Shown here: piece after piece, positions 38,856 to 47,950 of the stretch
How the letters are laid out: each line of letters opens with the position of its first letter
How positions within the stretch are numbered: the stretch's first letter is position 1
NCBI RefSeq assembly: GCF_023256325.1
Contig: NZ_JAGDXI010000038.1
Coordinates: 1 to 54,595, forward strand
From: Caldisphaera sp.
GTDB lineage: Archaea; Thermoproteota; Thermoprotei_A; Sulfolobales; Acidilobaceae
DNA length: 54,595 nucleotides
Direction: 5' to 3'
Made by a program: the position numbers and the translations under genes
Notes under the pieces: generated by a model
Database searches by the model: none
What the model saw: only the letters and a program-made list of their open reading frames with translations
Told to the model about the DNA's origin: nothing

Positions 38856-39703
38856 TACTTTCCACCCCCTTCCTTTAGAGCTTTAATCAAAGCTTTAGAC
38901 GCCTTTTCATCCTCCATTAAAGTCTTTATAAGCCATTTTGCAGCATCTTCTCCATCTTTAGGAGTATAAATAACTTTCTTTCTTGGCACTTCAGGTACAT
39001 CGACAGTTTTAGCAACTATTGTAGGTGATCCTTTTAGGCCTGTACATCTAGGGTCAAGCTTTAATTCATTATTTGTCCAAGTGGTGAGAGGCTTCTCAAC
39101 TTTGTATCTTATTTTATTTAATAGCCTAACAGGCCTTGGTTTTAGTGCTTTCATATGGGTAGCTATAACAGCAGGTAAATCTACCTCCCAATCTTCTATG
39201 GCATTTTCTAATACTCTTTCAACTAGGATTTTGTTATTATCTATCAATTTAGCGCTATGAGCATAATAAATATAAGGCCAATCTAGCCAGCTAGCAGTTT
39301 GCGCTCCTATATGTGCAGTACTAGAATCTATAGTTTCTTGACCAAAAACTACTAAATCAACTTTACCTATTTCTTTATCTATTTTCTCAATGGCTTTTGC
39401 TAATACATAACTTGTTGCTAGTGTGTCTGCTCCAGCATAAACTCTATCCGAAACTAATATAGCTCTATCAACTCCCATTCCTATTAAATACTCTAATCCT
39501 CTTATCGCCGGTGGAGGAGACATAGTTAACGCTATTACTTCTCCTCCATAAGCATCTTTTAGCTGTAAAGCTAATTCTATAGCAGGCATATCATGTGGGT
39601 TTACAATACTCGGTACACCTTCTCTAATCAAAGTACCTGTTTTAGGATCAATCCTTACAGACGTTGTACCCGGAACCCATTTCATACCAACAATAATTCT
39701 CAT
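38855..39703 (-). CDS. etfB: Electron transfer flavoprotein beta subunit (FixA type)
   Basis: Small ETF subunit holding the second nucleotide. 282 aa. Family signature VIATHMKALKPRPVRLLNKI near 178 and the nucleotide region VFGQETIDSSTAHIGAQTA near 123. In bifurcating ETFs this subunit binds an extra FAD rather than AMP; linkage to fixC and fixX here favours that type. Starts at ATG behind GGTGG, 11 bases after fixX. Confidence 0.93.
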   Translation of the reverse strand: MRIIVGMKWVPGTTSVRIDPKTGTLIREGVPSIVNPHDMPAIELALQLKDAYGGEVIALTMSPPPAIRGLEYLIGMGVDRAILVSDRVYAGADTLATSYVLAKAIEKIDKEIGKVDLVVFGQETIDSSTAHIGAQTASWLDWPYIYYAHSAKLIDNNKILVERVLENAIEDWEVDLPAVIATHMKALKPRPVRLLNKIRYKVEKPLTTWTNNELKLDPRCTGLKGSPTIVAKTVDVPEVPRKKVIYTPKDGEDAAKWLIKTLMEDEKASKALIKALKEGGGK

Positions 39704-39714
39704 TTATACCACCC

Positions 39715-40032
39715 TCATGTAAACCTATAGAAAATACCTTTTCCACTTTTTGGATAATTCCATGTAATTGCTTCTAATGGGCATATAACTCTGCATGTTC
39801 CGCATTCAACGCAACCTTCATAACTGAAAACAATTCCATTATCAGACAAAACATAACAACCAGCTGGGCAGAGATAAACGCATGGTTTTGTCTTACAGTT
39901 ACCGCATTTGTTATAATCAACGATTATATGAGGATCTTCGTCTACATTCCATATGTCGCTCTGTAATATATCTTCCAATTTCATTGGTTTTTCTTCCTTT
40001 TTCTTCTCACTACTTTGCGTGCTTGTGCTCAT
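39715..40032 (-). CDS. fixX: Ferredoxin-like protein FixX
   Basis: 105 aa. After a Ser/Lys-rich N-terminus of about 30 residues, the Fe-S part has CGNCKTKPCVYLCP and CVECGTCRVICP, enough Cys for at least one [4Fe-4S] cluster; the first group is arranged as in FixX proteins. It forms the electron link between FixC and quinone. Its start overlaps the fixC stop by four bases. Order is fixC-fixX-fixA-fixB-fdhE-like on the minus strand. Confidence 0.92.
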   Translation of the reverse strand: MSTSTQSSEKKKEEKPMKLEDILQSDIWNVDEDPHIIVDYNKCGNCKTKPCVYLCPAGCYVLSDNGIVFSYEGCVECGTCRVICPLEAITWNYPKSGKGIFYRFT

Positions 40033-41342
40033 ATGCTTTTCACCAACCCAAAAGCCTGAGAAATTAAATCAAAAGGTCCAACCTTTTCTTCTTTTAATGC
40101 TTGCATTAATGCATCGTAAACTGTTTCTTGTTTATATTCTCCTTCGAACATTTTCTCCATAACCTTAATTAATATTGAGGGATATTTAGACATTAATATT
40201 GGGTCATTCATTAGTTGTTCAGCTCCCCTATGTTTAAACAGCTCGTTATACATAAAGCTGCTTCTAACATTTTTATCATATATTTGTAGGTTCTCATACG
40301 TAAAACCTCCATTGTTTCTAGCAAATTCAACAGCTTCGGCAGCAAGCTTTCCGCTGTATACTGCATAATCTACCCCTCTAAAGGTATATCCTGTAGATAA
40401 TAGTAATCCTGCCGCATCGCCTACGATTAATAATCCGGGATACGCAAACTTTTGTGGCATGAAGTGTGTTGCCCCTTCTATTGTCAAATGAGCTCCGTAT
40501 TCTGAAATTATCGCATCTTTCCAATAAGGCTTAAAATATGGGTGAAACCTAAATTCTTCAATAAGCTTTGATACGTGCTCATCAAATTTTCCGTTTTGAA
40601 TAAAATCTATCGAGTGCTTAAGATGTAGAACTAAACCCATGCTAATGCTATCCTTATTTGTATATATGAAGCCTCCTCCTGGTAATCCTTTAGTTATATC
40701 ACCCATAATAACCCATGCTACACCTTCATCTGGATTAAGATTAAATGATGATTCTATGTTGTTTGCACCTACCTTAAGTATTTCTTTAACTCCAAGGGCT
40801 ATGTTATCAGGCTTTAATCTTTCAACAATACCTAGTCTTTCTAGTAAAAGCCTATTAACTCCTTCAGCGTCGACAACTACATCAGCTTCAATGAAATCTG
40901 GACCACTTCTTACTCCTACAGCTTTTCCATCTTTCATTACTATTTCATCTATGGTTACTTCCGTTACAAATAATGCACCAGCATCTTCAGCTTTTTTAGA
41001 CATCCATTGTGTTAGCTGCGTTAAATATGAGACAAAGCTAATCTTTTTCTCAGCCTTATATTCAAATGTTATGGCTTTATCTCCTTGGACCATACTTATT
41101 CTTTCTTTAGTGACCCATCTTTGTATAGGTGCTTCTTTATCTAGTTGGGGCCAAACTTCTCTTATTGGTGGTGCATAAACTCTTCCTCCATAGAGGTTTT
41201 TATCCCCTAATCCTCTCCCTCTTTCTATAAGAAGTACTTTAAACCCCTTTTTTGCTAGTAAATATGCTGCGGAAGACCCTGAAGGTCCTGCTCCGACAAT
41301 AATGACATCAAATTTAGTTGGTAAATCAGGCAATCCATTCAC
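40029..41342 (-). CDS. fixC: FixC, ETF:quinone oxidoreductase-like flavoprotein
   Basis: FAD enzyme that passes ETF electrons to membrane quinone. 437 aa: FAD fold VGAGPSGSSAAYLLAKKGF at about 16-34, the geranylgeranyl-reductase-like core (VVDAEGVNRLL), and the second FAD contact GLLIVGDAAGLLLSTGYTFRG near 325-345. It is the first gene of the fixCXAB cluster, with ATG 41342. The upstream 140 bases to aIF2-beta are AT-rich and hold the likely promoter. Confidence 0.93.
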   Translation of the reverse strand: MNGLPDLPTKFDVIIVGAGPSGSSAAYLLAKKGFKVLLIERGRGLGDKNLYGGRVYAPPIREVWPQLDKEAPIQRWVTKERISMVQGDKAITFEYKAEKKISFVSYLTQLTQWMSKKAEDAGALFVTEVTIDEIVMKDGKAVGVRSGPDFIEADVVVDAEGVNRLLLERLGIVERLKPDNIALGVKEILKVGANNIESSFNLNPDEGVAWVIMGDITKGLPGGGFIYTNKDSISMGLVLHLKHSIDFIQNGKFDEHVSKLIEEFRFHPYFKPYWKDAIISEYGAHLTIEGATHFMPQKFAYPGLLIVGDAAGLLLSTGYTFRGVDYAVYSGKLAAEAVEFARNNGGFTYENLQIYDKNVRSSFMYNELFKHRGAEQLMNDPILMSKYPSILIKVMEKMFEGEYKQETVYDALMQALKEEKVGPFDLISQAFGLVKSI

Positions 41343-41484
41343 CCAAGTCTATAGTTTCCGATTAAAAAATTATAATAAGTGGTTAAAAACTAATTTAAAA
41401 TACAAATAATAAACGATTTAATATATAAGTATTTATTATTCTATTTAAATTTTATTTTTATATTTTAAAATAAATAAATATTAA

Positions 41485-41922
41485 TTAAAATGCTTTAACT
41501 GGTTGTTCGGCCCCACAGGCTTCGCATACTAGTACCCATATCTTGCCACGGTGTTCTATTTTTGTATCTATACTACCGCATGTTGGGCATTTTACATAAG
41601 ATTTTACAAAAATATCTAATAATTGCTCAATAACCTTTCTAGATACCTTTACATTTAATATTAGTTGGCCCGAATAATCTTCATAAGAACCGGCTGATGC
41701 TAATTCTTTAAGTAAATATCTTGAAACAAGCTGAGGATCTCTTTTTAATTTTTGTGATATATCTCTAAAATTCTTAATTATAGTTTGTGTTCCTACTCTT
41801 ATGAGTTGTGCCTCTGGAAGTTGTAGATCAGATGTACCGCTTTTTGGAGGTATTTTTTGGTAAACTCTTTCTAAAAGCTTATCATAGTTTTTTAGCAAGT
41901 CTTCTTCTGGCATATCAGTCAC
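41485..41922 (-). CDS. eif2b: Translation initiation factor aIF2 beta
   Basis: Beta subunit of the archaeal initiator-tRNA carrier aIF2. 145 aa: N-terminal helix that binds gamma, alpha/beta core (RVGTQTIIKNFRDISQKLKR) and a C-terminal zinc ribbon CPTCGS ... CEACGAEQPVKAF. Full length. Starts at ATG (or at the ATG one step on, MPEEDLL), with AGGTGA upstream. Single gene, divergent from tRNA-Ala. Confidence 0.94.
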   Translation of the reverse strand: MTDMPEEDLLKNYDKLLERVYQKIPPKSGTSDLQLPEAQLIRVGTQTIIKNFRDISQKLKRDPQLVSRYLLKELASAGSYEDYSGQLILNVKVSRKVIEQLLDIFVKSYVKCPTCGSIDTKIEHRGKIWVLVCEACGAEQPVKAF

Positions 41923-42002
41923 CTTTCCCTCGTAAATGTGAATTTAGAGGTTATTAATTTATTAGTATGCGTATAACAAGTAAATAAGATATTTTTATTA
42001 TT

Positions 42003-42011
42003 ATTTTTAAA
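42003..42011 (+). promoter_or_regulatory. TATA-like box of tRNA-Ala
   Basis: ATTTTTAAA lies about 30 bases before the mature 5' end of tRNA-Ala, giving a start point within a few bases of the tRNA. This nearly leaderless arrangement fits the short spacers seen before crenarchaeal tRNAs. Confidence 0.45.
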
Positions 42012-42038
42012 TCCTAGGAGAAACGATAATTATCGCGT

Positions 42039-42112
42039 GGGCCGGTAGCTCAGACTGGAAGAGCGCTCGGCTTGCACCCGAGAGGCCCCGGGTTCAAATC
42101 CCGGCCGGTCCA
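42039..42112 (+). tRNA. tRNA-Ala (UGC)
   Basis: 74 bases: acceptor GGGCCGG/CCGGTCC with the G3:U70 alanine identity pair, D stem GCTC/GAGC, anticodon stem CTCGG/CCGAG with loop CTTGCAC (anticodon UGC), T arm CCGGG-TTCAAAT-CCCGG, A73. CCA is not encoded; CATTTTTATT follows, so CCA must be added. Its anticodon arm GCTTGCACCC is exactly complementary to the D guide of the C/D RNA at 32203-32267. Confidence 0.96.
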
Positions 42113-42141
42113 TTTTTATTTAGATAATTAAGTGAGAGATA

Positions 42142-43203
42142 ATGCTGTGGCTAATAATAACAACAGGCGAATGCAATTTAAAATGCGACTATTGTGGAGG
42201 CTCTTTTCCAAAAGAAATAGTGCCATGGAAAGTAAGCTATAATATTGAAAATTTAAAAAAATTAGTTGAAAAAGATAAATCACCAACTATAATATTTTAT
42301 GGCGGTGAGCCATTATTAAATTATAAATTTATCGAAAAGGTTATAGATAATTTAGAAAAAGCGAGATTTGGAATACAAACTAACGGTTTATTAGTAAAAG
42401 TATTACCTAAGGATTATTGGAAAAAAATTAATGTAGCATTATTATCGATAGATGGTAGGCAAGAGATAAATGATAAACATAGAGGAAAGGGAACTTATAA
42501 AAAAGTTATAGAAGCTGCAAAATACATAAAAAATGTAAATCCTAATATAGAAACAATAGCAAGAATGACTGTAACAAATGATTCAAATATATATGAAGAG
42601 GTCATTCATTTAATAGAATTAAACTTATTTGACAAAATACATTGGCAATTGGATGTTGTTTGGTCTAATAAATGGGATTTTGTTTCATGGGCAAGAAATA
42701 ACTATGTACCAGGCTTAAGAAAACTGCTCAAATTTTTTGTAGAAAACTTAAAAAAAGGAAAGATTATTAAAATAATTCCATTTGTTGGAATATTAAGTGC
42801 TCATTACCATCAAGGGTACATTGGTTCTCCATGTGGAGCAGGCTATAGATCTGTTACTGTTTTATCAAATGGAAAAATCTTATCTTGCCCAATAGCAGTT
42901 AGAGAAAAATGGGCAAATCTTGGAGATATATATAATGGATATAAATTATTAGAAGAACCAATGCCAGATTATTGCAAAAAATGTGAATTTAGGAAGTATT
43001 GCGGTGGTAGGTGTCTCTACGCTCACATGGAACCATACTGGGGAAAAGAAGGCTTTATAGAAATAGACGAAGTTAACAAAGAATATATAAAAATGGTTTT
43101 ATCTATTATACCTGAGGTAGATCAATTAATTAAAGAAGGCATAATAAAGGTAACAGATCTATATTATGATCCAACAGCTGATTCAACAGAAGTAATTCCA
43201 TGA
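42142..43203 (+). CDS. SPASM-domain radical SAM protein, peptide-modifying type
   Basis: 353 aa. Radical SAM motif CNLKCDYC (residues 12-19) in a TIM-barrel core, with YGGEPLL near 54 and a C-terminal auxiliary cluster region [16 protein letters not shown] near 280-295. SPASM enzymes modify ribosomal peptides or protein side chains. The overall look recalls the archaeal AF1770-type family predicted to modify peptides. No precursor peptide gene is obvious nearby. It follows tRNA-Ala by 29 bases and converges on an epimerase. Substrate unknown. Confidence 0.82.
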   Translation: MLWLIITTGECNLKCDYCGGSFPKEIVPWKVSYNIENLKKLVEKDKSPTIIFYGGEPLLNYKFIEKVIDNLEKARFGIQTNGLLVKVLPKDYWKKINVALLSIDGRQEINDKHRGKGTYKKVIEAAKYIKNVNPNIETIARMTVTNDSNIYEEVIHLIELNLFDKIHWQLDVVWSNKWDFVSWARNNYVPGLRKLLKFFVENLKKGKIIKIIPFVGILSAHYHQGYIGSPCGAGYRSVTVLSNGKILSCPIAVREKWANLGDIYNGYKLLEEPMPDYCKKCEFRKYCGGRCLYAHMEPYWGKEGFIEIDEVNKEYIKMVLSIIPEVDQLIKEGIIKVTDLYYDPTADSTEVIP

Positions 43204-43209
43204 ATAATC

Positions 43210-44175
43210 TTACGGATTAAATCCATTATTTTCAGCCCAATTAATAAAATCTTTAAATGCTATATCAAAATCAGTAAAATTAAATTGGTCAAGATATTTA
43301 CTTTTATAGATATAAGAGGATTTTATTGATCTATAAATCATCTTTATTGGTGAAGAAGGTAAAGAAATATAATTTCCAATTTTAATTAAACCTTTTAAGG
43401 GAATTGTCAAACATCTTCTTTTTTTAAAATAATTGCAAAGGTAAGAAGATACCTTTTCAATGTCAACTTTTTGAGGCCAATTAACATATATCCATTTTCC
43501 ATCAAAATTCCCTTCCGTTGATAACTTGACAATCCTTGCTAAATCTTTCGAGTATACTAAATTTTCCCCTCCTATCTTTATCTTTATGTTCCTTTTTGAT
43601 AAGCTATAGACAGCTTTCCATTGGGGTTCATATGCATACGGTCCAAAAACTGTTGATGGTCTAAGTATAACATATTTATTATTTAATTCCTTTTTATTCT
43701 TTAATATTAATCTCTCACCTTCTGCCTTTGAGATTTCATAAGGAGTTTTTTGTGAAAATAAATTACTGTCCAAATGATTTTCTTCCTCATAAATGATAGA
43801 ACCTTTTTCAAACTTAGCTTCACCTATTGAAGCTATGCTGCTTATATATATTATTCTAGACGAAGTTTCTTTTGAGATTTTAATTACGTCGTTTAAAATA
43901 TAAACATGCGCATCCATCATGGTTTTTAAATCTCCAGAAAGCTTTCCTATAGTATATATAAAATTATCTGCATCAATTCCCTTTAAACTTTGATAATCTA
44001 TTTTATCTACAATAACAAGCTCTGATCCTATTTCTCTTAACTTTTTTGTTATATTTGGTCTTTTCTTTATAGAAGATCCTCTAGATATAACAATAACTTT
44101 GCTTTGTTTTGCCAGTTCTGTAGCTATATTAATGCCAACAAAACCAACGCCACCAATTATTGCATTTTTTATCAA
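43210..44175 (-). CDS. NAD-dependent epimerase/dehydratase family protein
   Basis: 321 aa extended short-chain dehydrogenase. NAD fold IIGGVGFVGINIATELA near 7-23, catalytic YEISKAEGE as YxxxK near 146, and the RPSTVFGPYA element near 176. Family members act on nucleotide sugars or resemble the NDUFA9 chaperone of complex I. Sequence alone does not decide. The Cys-poor C-terminal part is basic. Tail-to-tail with the radical SAM gene, so probably unrelated to it. Confidence 0.85.
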   Translation of the reverse strand: MIKNAIIGGVGFVGINIATELAKQSKVIVISRGSSIKKRPNITKKLREIGSELVIVDKIDYQSLKGIDADNFIYTIGKLSGDLKTMMDAHVYILNDVIKISKETSSRIIYISSIASIGEAKFEKGSIIYEEENHLDSNLFSQKTPYEISKAEGERLILKNKKELNNKYVILRPSTVFGPYAYEPQWKAVYSLSKRNIKIKIGGENLVYSKDLARIVKLSTEGNFDGKWIYVNWPQKVDIEKVSSYLCNYFKKRRCLTIPLKGLIKIGNYISLPSSPIKMIYRSIKSSYIYKSKYLDQFNFTDFDIAFKDFINWAENNGFNP

Positions 44176-44474
44176 TTTGATCCCAATTATTCTATAATCT
44201 AAAAATTAATATTTTTAAATATACGTTTATAATACTAATTTATGTAGATTTTTATTTTTTGCTAAAAACAAACCTCTATGTAAAAGCTTTATTTTTGAAG
44301 GTTCTAAAATATAATAATATTAAAATCTCAGGCAAACATAAGATATAAATAAAATAGAGTTTTTCATAATAGGAAATTTCTTAAATCATTTAAGAGTGTC
44401 TTGCTTAATAATAAATAATAAATATATGGTTTTATATTTCTTCTTTTTTTATTTTAAACTAGAAAGGTGGAAAA
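44176..44474. other. AT-rich spacer without recognisable feature
   Basis: 299 bases between two divergently transcribed genes. I see only AT-rich sequence with several TATA-like stretches (e.g. TTTTTAAATATA near 44211) that would serve as promoters. No RNA gene, repeat or reading frame stands out. Confidence 0.6.
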
Positions 44475-45035
44475 TTGAGCCAAGAGATTAATTTCATTAT
44501 AAGAAACGCAGATGAAAACGATATACCTGAAGTAATGGAAGTAAATTTAAGGACATTACCAGAAAATTATTGGTATGGATTTTACAAATTTGTATTAGAA
44601 AGATGGGGAGACATTTTCCTGGTTGCTGAAATGGATAAGAAAATTATTGGGTACATAATGAATAGAGTCGAAGATGCAAGGGATCCGGTGTTATATGGTA
44701 AAGAAAATGAACTTATTAAAGAAAAGAAAAGAAGCATAGAAGATATAATGAGTTCCTTTAAGAATATGTTTTCTGAGTCACATAAGGTTGGTCATGTTAT
44801 ATCGATAGCCGTCCTTCCAGAATATAGAAAAAAAGGAATTGGAACGGCTTTGTTAAATGAGGCAATTAATAGGATGAAAAACAACTATGGAACAGAAGCG
44901 GTTTATTTAGAAGTAAGAGTTTCAAATAAAGAGGCTATAAGCTTATATAAAAAAATGGGTTTTGAAGAAGTTAGAATTATTAAGGAATATTATAGAAATG
45001 GAGAAGACGCGTATGTCATGGTTAAGAAGTTATAA
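44475..45035 (+). CDS. GNAT N-acetyltransferase, RimI/Ard1-like
   Basis: 186 aa. Acetyl-CoA-binding motif A as VLPEYRKKGIGTALL near 114-128, followed by LEVRVSNKEAISLYKKMGF, the C-terminal RimI/Naa10 signature. Archaeal members acetylate protein N-termini with broad specificity. An insert with acidic/basic residues (about 75-100) lies between strands. Starts at TTG 44475, seven bases after AAAGGTGG. Single gene upstream of coaBC with a 132-base gap. Confidence 0.9.
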   Translation: MSQEINFIIRNADENDIPEVMEVNLRTLPENYWYGFYKFVLERWGDIFLVAEMDKKIIGYIMNRVEDARDPVLYGKENELIKEKKRSIEDIMSSFKNMFSESHKVGHVISIAVLPEYRKKGIGTALLNEAINRMKNNYGTEAVYLEVRVSNKEAISLYKKMGFEEVRIIKEYYRNGEDAYVMVKKL

Positions 45036-45167
45036 GTCATCGAGGTTTGTCTTCCTTTTTGTCTTAAGAGTGTAGTCTCTATTTTATTGTTAAATATTAA
45101 TAGCTGTTTATTGTTAAGCTTAGGTTTTAAATCTTTAACTAATATAAGCTATAATAGGTGTTAGATA

Positions 45168-46409
45168 TTGGAAACAGAAGAATCTAAGTTTCATCCATCA
45201 TCAACAATAATAAAAAGTTTTAGCGACACTCTTAAAGATAAGTGTGTTATACTAGCAGTAACAGCTAGTATTTCTCTTTATAGATCACTAGATACAGCAA
45301 GGTGGTTAATGAGAAGAGGAGCAAAAGTTAAAGTTATAATGAGTGAAGAGGCCTCCAATCTAATAAGTCCTGATATGTTTTATTGGGCTACTGGAATAAA
45401 ACCTGTTGTAAAGCTTACAGGAGCAACAGAGCACATATCTTTAACAAGAGAGTGTGATGCAATGTTAATCGCCCCAGCTACATTCTCATCAATGTCTAAA
45501 ATAGCTTATGGCATAACAGATAACCCAGTATCTTTAACTGCAATAACTTTTATGGGATACAACAAACCCATAATATTAGTACCTGCAATGCATGAAAAAA
45601 TGGAAAATACAAAGCAATATGAAGAAATAGAAAAAAGGCTAATTCAAAGCTACGTTTTTATAATAAGTCCTTATGTTGCAGAAGAAGTAGCTAAATATCC
45701 AGACCCTCAGTTTGTTGCAAGAGTAACAGGATCCCATATGTTAAGACGTTATGATATGAAGGGCTTAAAATTGCTCATTACTGCAGGAGCAACAAGAGCT
45801 TGGATCGATGATGTTAGATTCATAACAAATCCGAGCTCTGGAAGAATGGGTATAGAATTATCTATAGAGGCTTATTCAAGAGGAGCTGAGGTAGATTTAG
45901 TTCATGGCCATACTGAAGTCCAAATACCTCATACTGTAAATTCTTATCATGTTGATACAACAGAAGAAATGGCAAATAAAATTGCTGAACTTACTTCTAA
46001 AAATAACTATGATATAATAATAGGGGCTGCAGCTCCATTAGATTTTGACGTTGAAAAGTTTGAAGGCAAAATGAGAAGTGAATTAAGTTATAACATAAGT
46101 CTTATTCCTGCTAAAAAAACATTGAAGTCAATATATAAAAGGCCTAAGGTCTTAATATCATTTGCAGCAGAATCCATAAAAAGTGATGAAGAGCTTATAG
46201 AAAAAGCAAAAGAAAAAATAGTTAAATACAATTCAGACATAGTTGTTGCAAATCCAGCTAATTTGTCAGGAATTGGTTTTTCAAGTCTTTATGATAAAGC
46301 AGTGTTAATATTTAAAAACGGAAAAATAATAAGTGTAGAGAAAACTTTAAAAGAAAACCTTGCTAGAGTAATACTTGATAGTGCTTTAAACCTAATAAGA
46401 GGTGGGTAA
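45168..46409 (+). CDS. coaBC: Phosphopantothenoylcysteine decarboxylase/synthetase
   Basis: Bifunctional coenzyme A enzyme: CoaB ligates cysteine to 4'-phosphopantothenate, CoaC (FMN) decarboxylates the product. 413 aa: CoaC domain (25-195) with VTASISLYRSLDTARWL, LIAPATFSSMSKIAYG and PAMHEKM; CoaB domain (200-410) with TAGATRAWIDDVRFITNPSSGRMG and the FAAES element. Starts at TTG 45168. Overlaps nadE by eight bases, so CoA and NAD synthesis are co-transcribed. Confidence 0.94.
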   Translation: METEESKFHPSSTIIKSFSDTLKDKCVILAVTASISLYRSLDTARWLMRRGAKVKVIMSEEASNLISPDMFYWATGIKPVVKLTGATEHISLTRECDAMLIAPATFSSMSKIAYGITDNPVSLTAITFMGYNKPIILVPAMHEKMENTKQYEEIEKRLIQSYVFIISPYVAEEVAKYPDPQFVARVTGSHMLRRYDMKGLKLLITAGATRAWIDDVRFITNPSSGRMGIELSIEAYSRGAEVDLVHGHTEVQIPHTVNSYHVDTTEEMANKIAELTSKNNYDIIIGAAAPLDFDVEKFEGKMRSELSYNISLIPAKKTLKSIYKRPKVLISFAAESIKSDEELIEKAKEKIVKYNSDIVVANPANLSGIGFSSLYDKAVLIFKNGKIISVEKTLKENLARVILDSALNLIRGG

Positions 46410-47235
46410 ATTGGGGATTACAATAAATGATGTCATAAACATTGATTATGAATTTGCAAGAAAAAACATTGAAAAATTTATAAAGAATGAAATAGAAAAT
46501 TCTGGGAAAAAAGGATATGTAGTAGGATTAAGTGGTGGAGTTGACTCTGCTACCGCGTATTATTTAGCAGCTGAAGCTATAGGTATAGAAAATGTTATCG
46601 CCCTAATAATGCCAGATGTAAATGTTACTCCTAAAGAAGATATAAATGATGCAAAAGATTTAGTTAAAAGGTTAGGAGGTCAAATGCATATAATAGATAT
46701 TTCTCCGATTGTAGAAGTATATAGATCAACATTACCTATATATCAAGAGAGTGATGAAGTTCCTTTAGGAAATGTTAGAGCTAGAATTAGAATGACAATT
46801 CTGTATTATTATGCTAATAAGATGTCAAGACTAGTTTTAGGAACTGGAGATAGAAGTGAAAGCTTTATTGGGTATTTCACAAAATATGGCGATGGAGGGG
46901 TTGATATATTACCGATAGGTTCTTTGCTTAAATCTCAAGTTAGAAGGTTAGCGCAAAAATTAGGGGTACCAGATAATGTGGCATTAAAACCAAGCAGCCC
47001 TAGACTATGGAGTGGGCAAATGGCCGAAAAAGAACTGGGAATTTCTTATGACCAGATAGATTTAATAATATATTCAGTTATTGATAAAGGTTATTCTATA
47101 AAAGAGGCATCAGAATTAACAGGTGTTAGTATTGATGTCTATGAAAAAGTATTTAAAATGAATAGAGATAGCGAACATAAAAGAATATTACCTAAATCTA
47201 TAGAAGTTGATAAGGTAATAAAATATTTAAGTTAA
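46402..47235 (+). CDS. nadE: NAD+ synthetase, ammonia-dependent
   Basis: Converts deamido-NAD to NAD+ with ATP and ammonia. 277 aa, no glutaminase domain. PP-loop SGGVDSATAYY near 41-51, the GTGDRSE region near 153, and GDGGVDILPIGSLLKSQVR near 166, all intact. Begins inside coaBC with an eight-base overlap. It converges on the following minus-strand gene (nine-base overlap). Confidence 0.95.
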   Translation: MGKLGITINDVINIDYEFARKNIEKFIKNEIENSGKKGYVVGLSGGVDSATAYYLAAEAIGIENVIALIMPDVNVTPKEDINDAKDLVKRLGGQMHIIDISPIVEVYRSTLPIYQESDEVPLGNVRARIRMTILYYYANKMSRLVLGTGDRSESFIGYFTKYGDGGVDILPIGSLLKSQVRRLAQKLGVPDNVALKPSSPRLWSGQMAEKELGISYDQIDLIIYSVIDKGYSIKEASELTGVSIDVYEKVFKMNRDSEHKRILPKSIEVDKVIKYLS

Positions 47236-47880
47236 TCTATTTTTGCTTATTGTTTCTTCAAATTCAAATTCTTTTATGCTATTTGATTTTTTGTTGAGGC
47301 TTGTTATCAAGCTTTCTGCCATATCAATTATTTTTTCTGCCATATCGATTTCATTTAAAAGCTCATTTTCATATTCAGGTTTAGCTTTTGTCAAAAATTC
47401 AACTATCATGGGTAGATCGTTAAAGGCTATCTTTTTAAGTAAATCTTTTTCCTCTGATGATAGTTTTTTCCTCTTTGATATTTTTTCTAGTATATTATAG
47501 ATATGTTCTGGATCAAGACTATAAAATTGTATTTTAAGTAACTTTAGCTTAGGATCTTGGGTATTACCTGAATTTCCTTCATATCCATATACGGCATCTT
47601 CTAATGCCTTTTTATTAATTATATTCCACCAATGCTGAGAACCTGATTTATAAGTTGTCCTTATTATTTGATATTCTTTTTCTAGTTTAGCCAATAAAGG
47701 AACTGGGTTATAATCTAAACCATATTTTATAAGAAAGTCCTTTAAATCTCTTAAATCAAAATCACCAAGTTTAGCTTTTTTATATGTTTTTGATGCATCG
47801 AGGAGGGATTTTAATACATAATAACCTCTATCACCATATTTGGCTAGGAACTCATTTAATGTTGTCCCCTCCTCTTCCAA
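47227..47880 (-). CDS. Crenarchaeal-type hypothetical protein, winged-helix-like N-terminus
   Basis: 217 aa. Residues 15-95 could form a winged helix (YVLKSLLDASKTYKKAKLGD, DLRDLKDFLIKYGL, PVPLLAKLEKEYQIIRTTYK, HWWNIINK). The C-terminal half is helical and charged (LEKISKRKKLSSEEKDLLKK, AEKIIDMAESLITSLNKK), as in oligomerising regulators. No named family. Overlaps the 3' end of nadE; divergent from the ABC transporter genes across about 70 bases. Confidence 0.65.
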   Translation of the reverse strand: MEEEGTTLNEFLAKYGDRGYYVLKSLLDASKTYKKAKLGDFDLRDLKDFLIKYGLDYNPVPLLAKLEKEYQIIRTTYKSGSQHWWNIINKKALEDAVYGYEGNSGNTQDPKLKLLKIQFYSLDPEHIYNILEKISKRKKLSSEEKDLLKKIAFNDLPMIVEFLTKAKPEYENELLNEIDMAEKIIDMAESLITSLNKKSNSIKEFEFEETISKNRLT

Positions 47881-47950
47881 TATTTATACACCTAGTTTCA
47901 TTAATGCTATTAATTTTCAGGTTTCTCAGAGTATATTAGTGAATAACATA

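Noticed and set aside
47840-47950. N-terminal extension of the ABC ATPase from 47840
   Set aside because: It would overlap the divergent gene and adds a low-complexity tail not seen in ABC ATPases; ATG 47951 is preferred.
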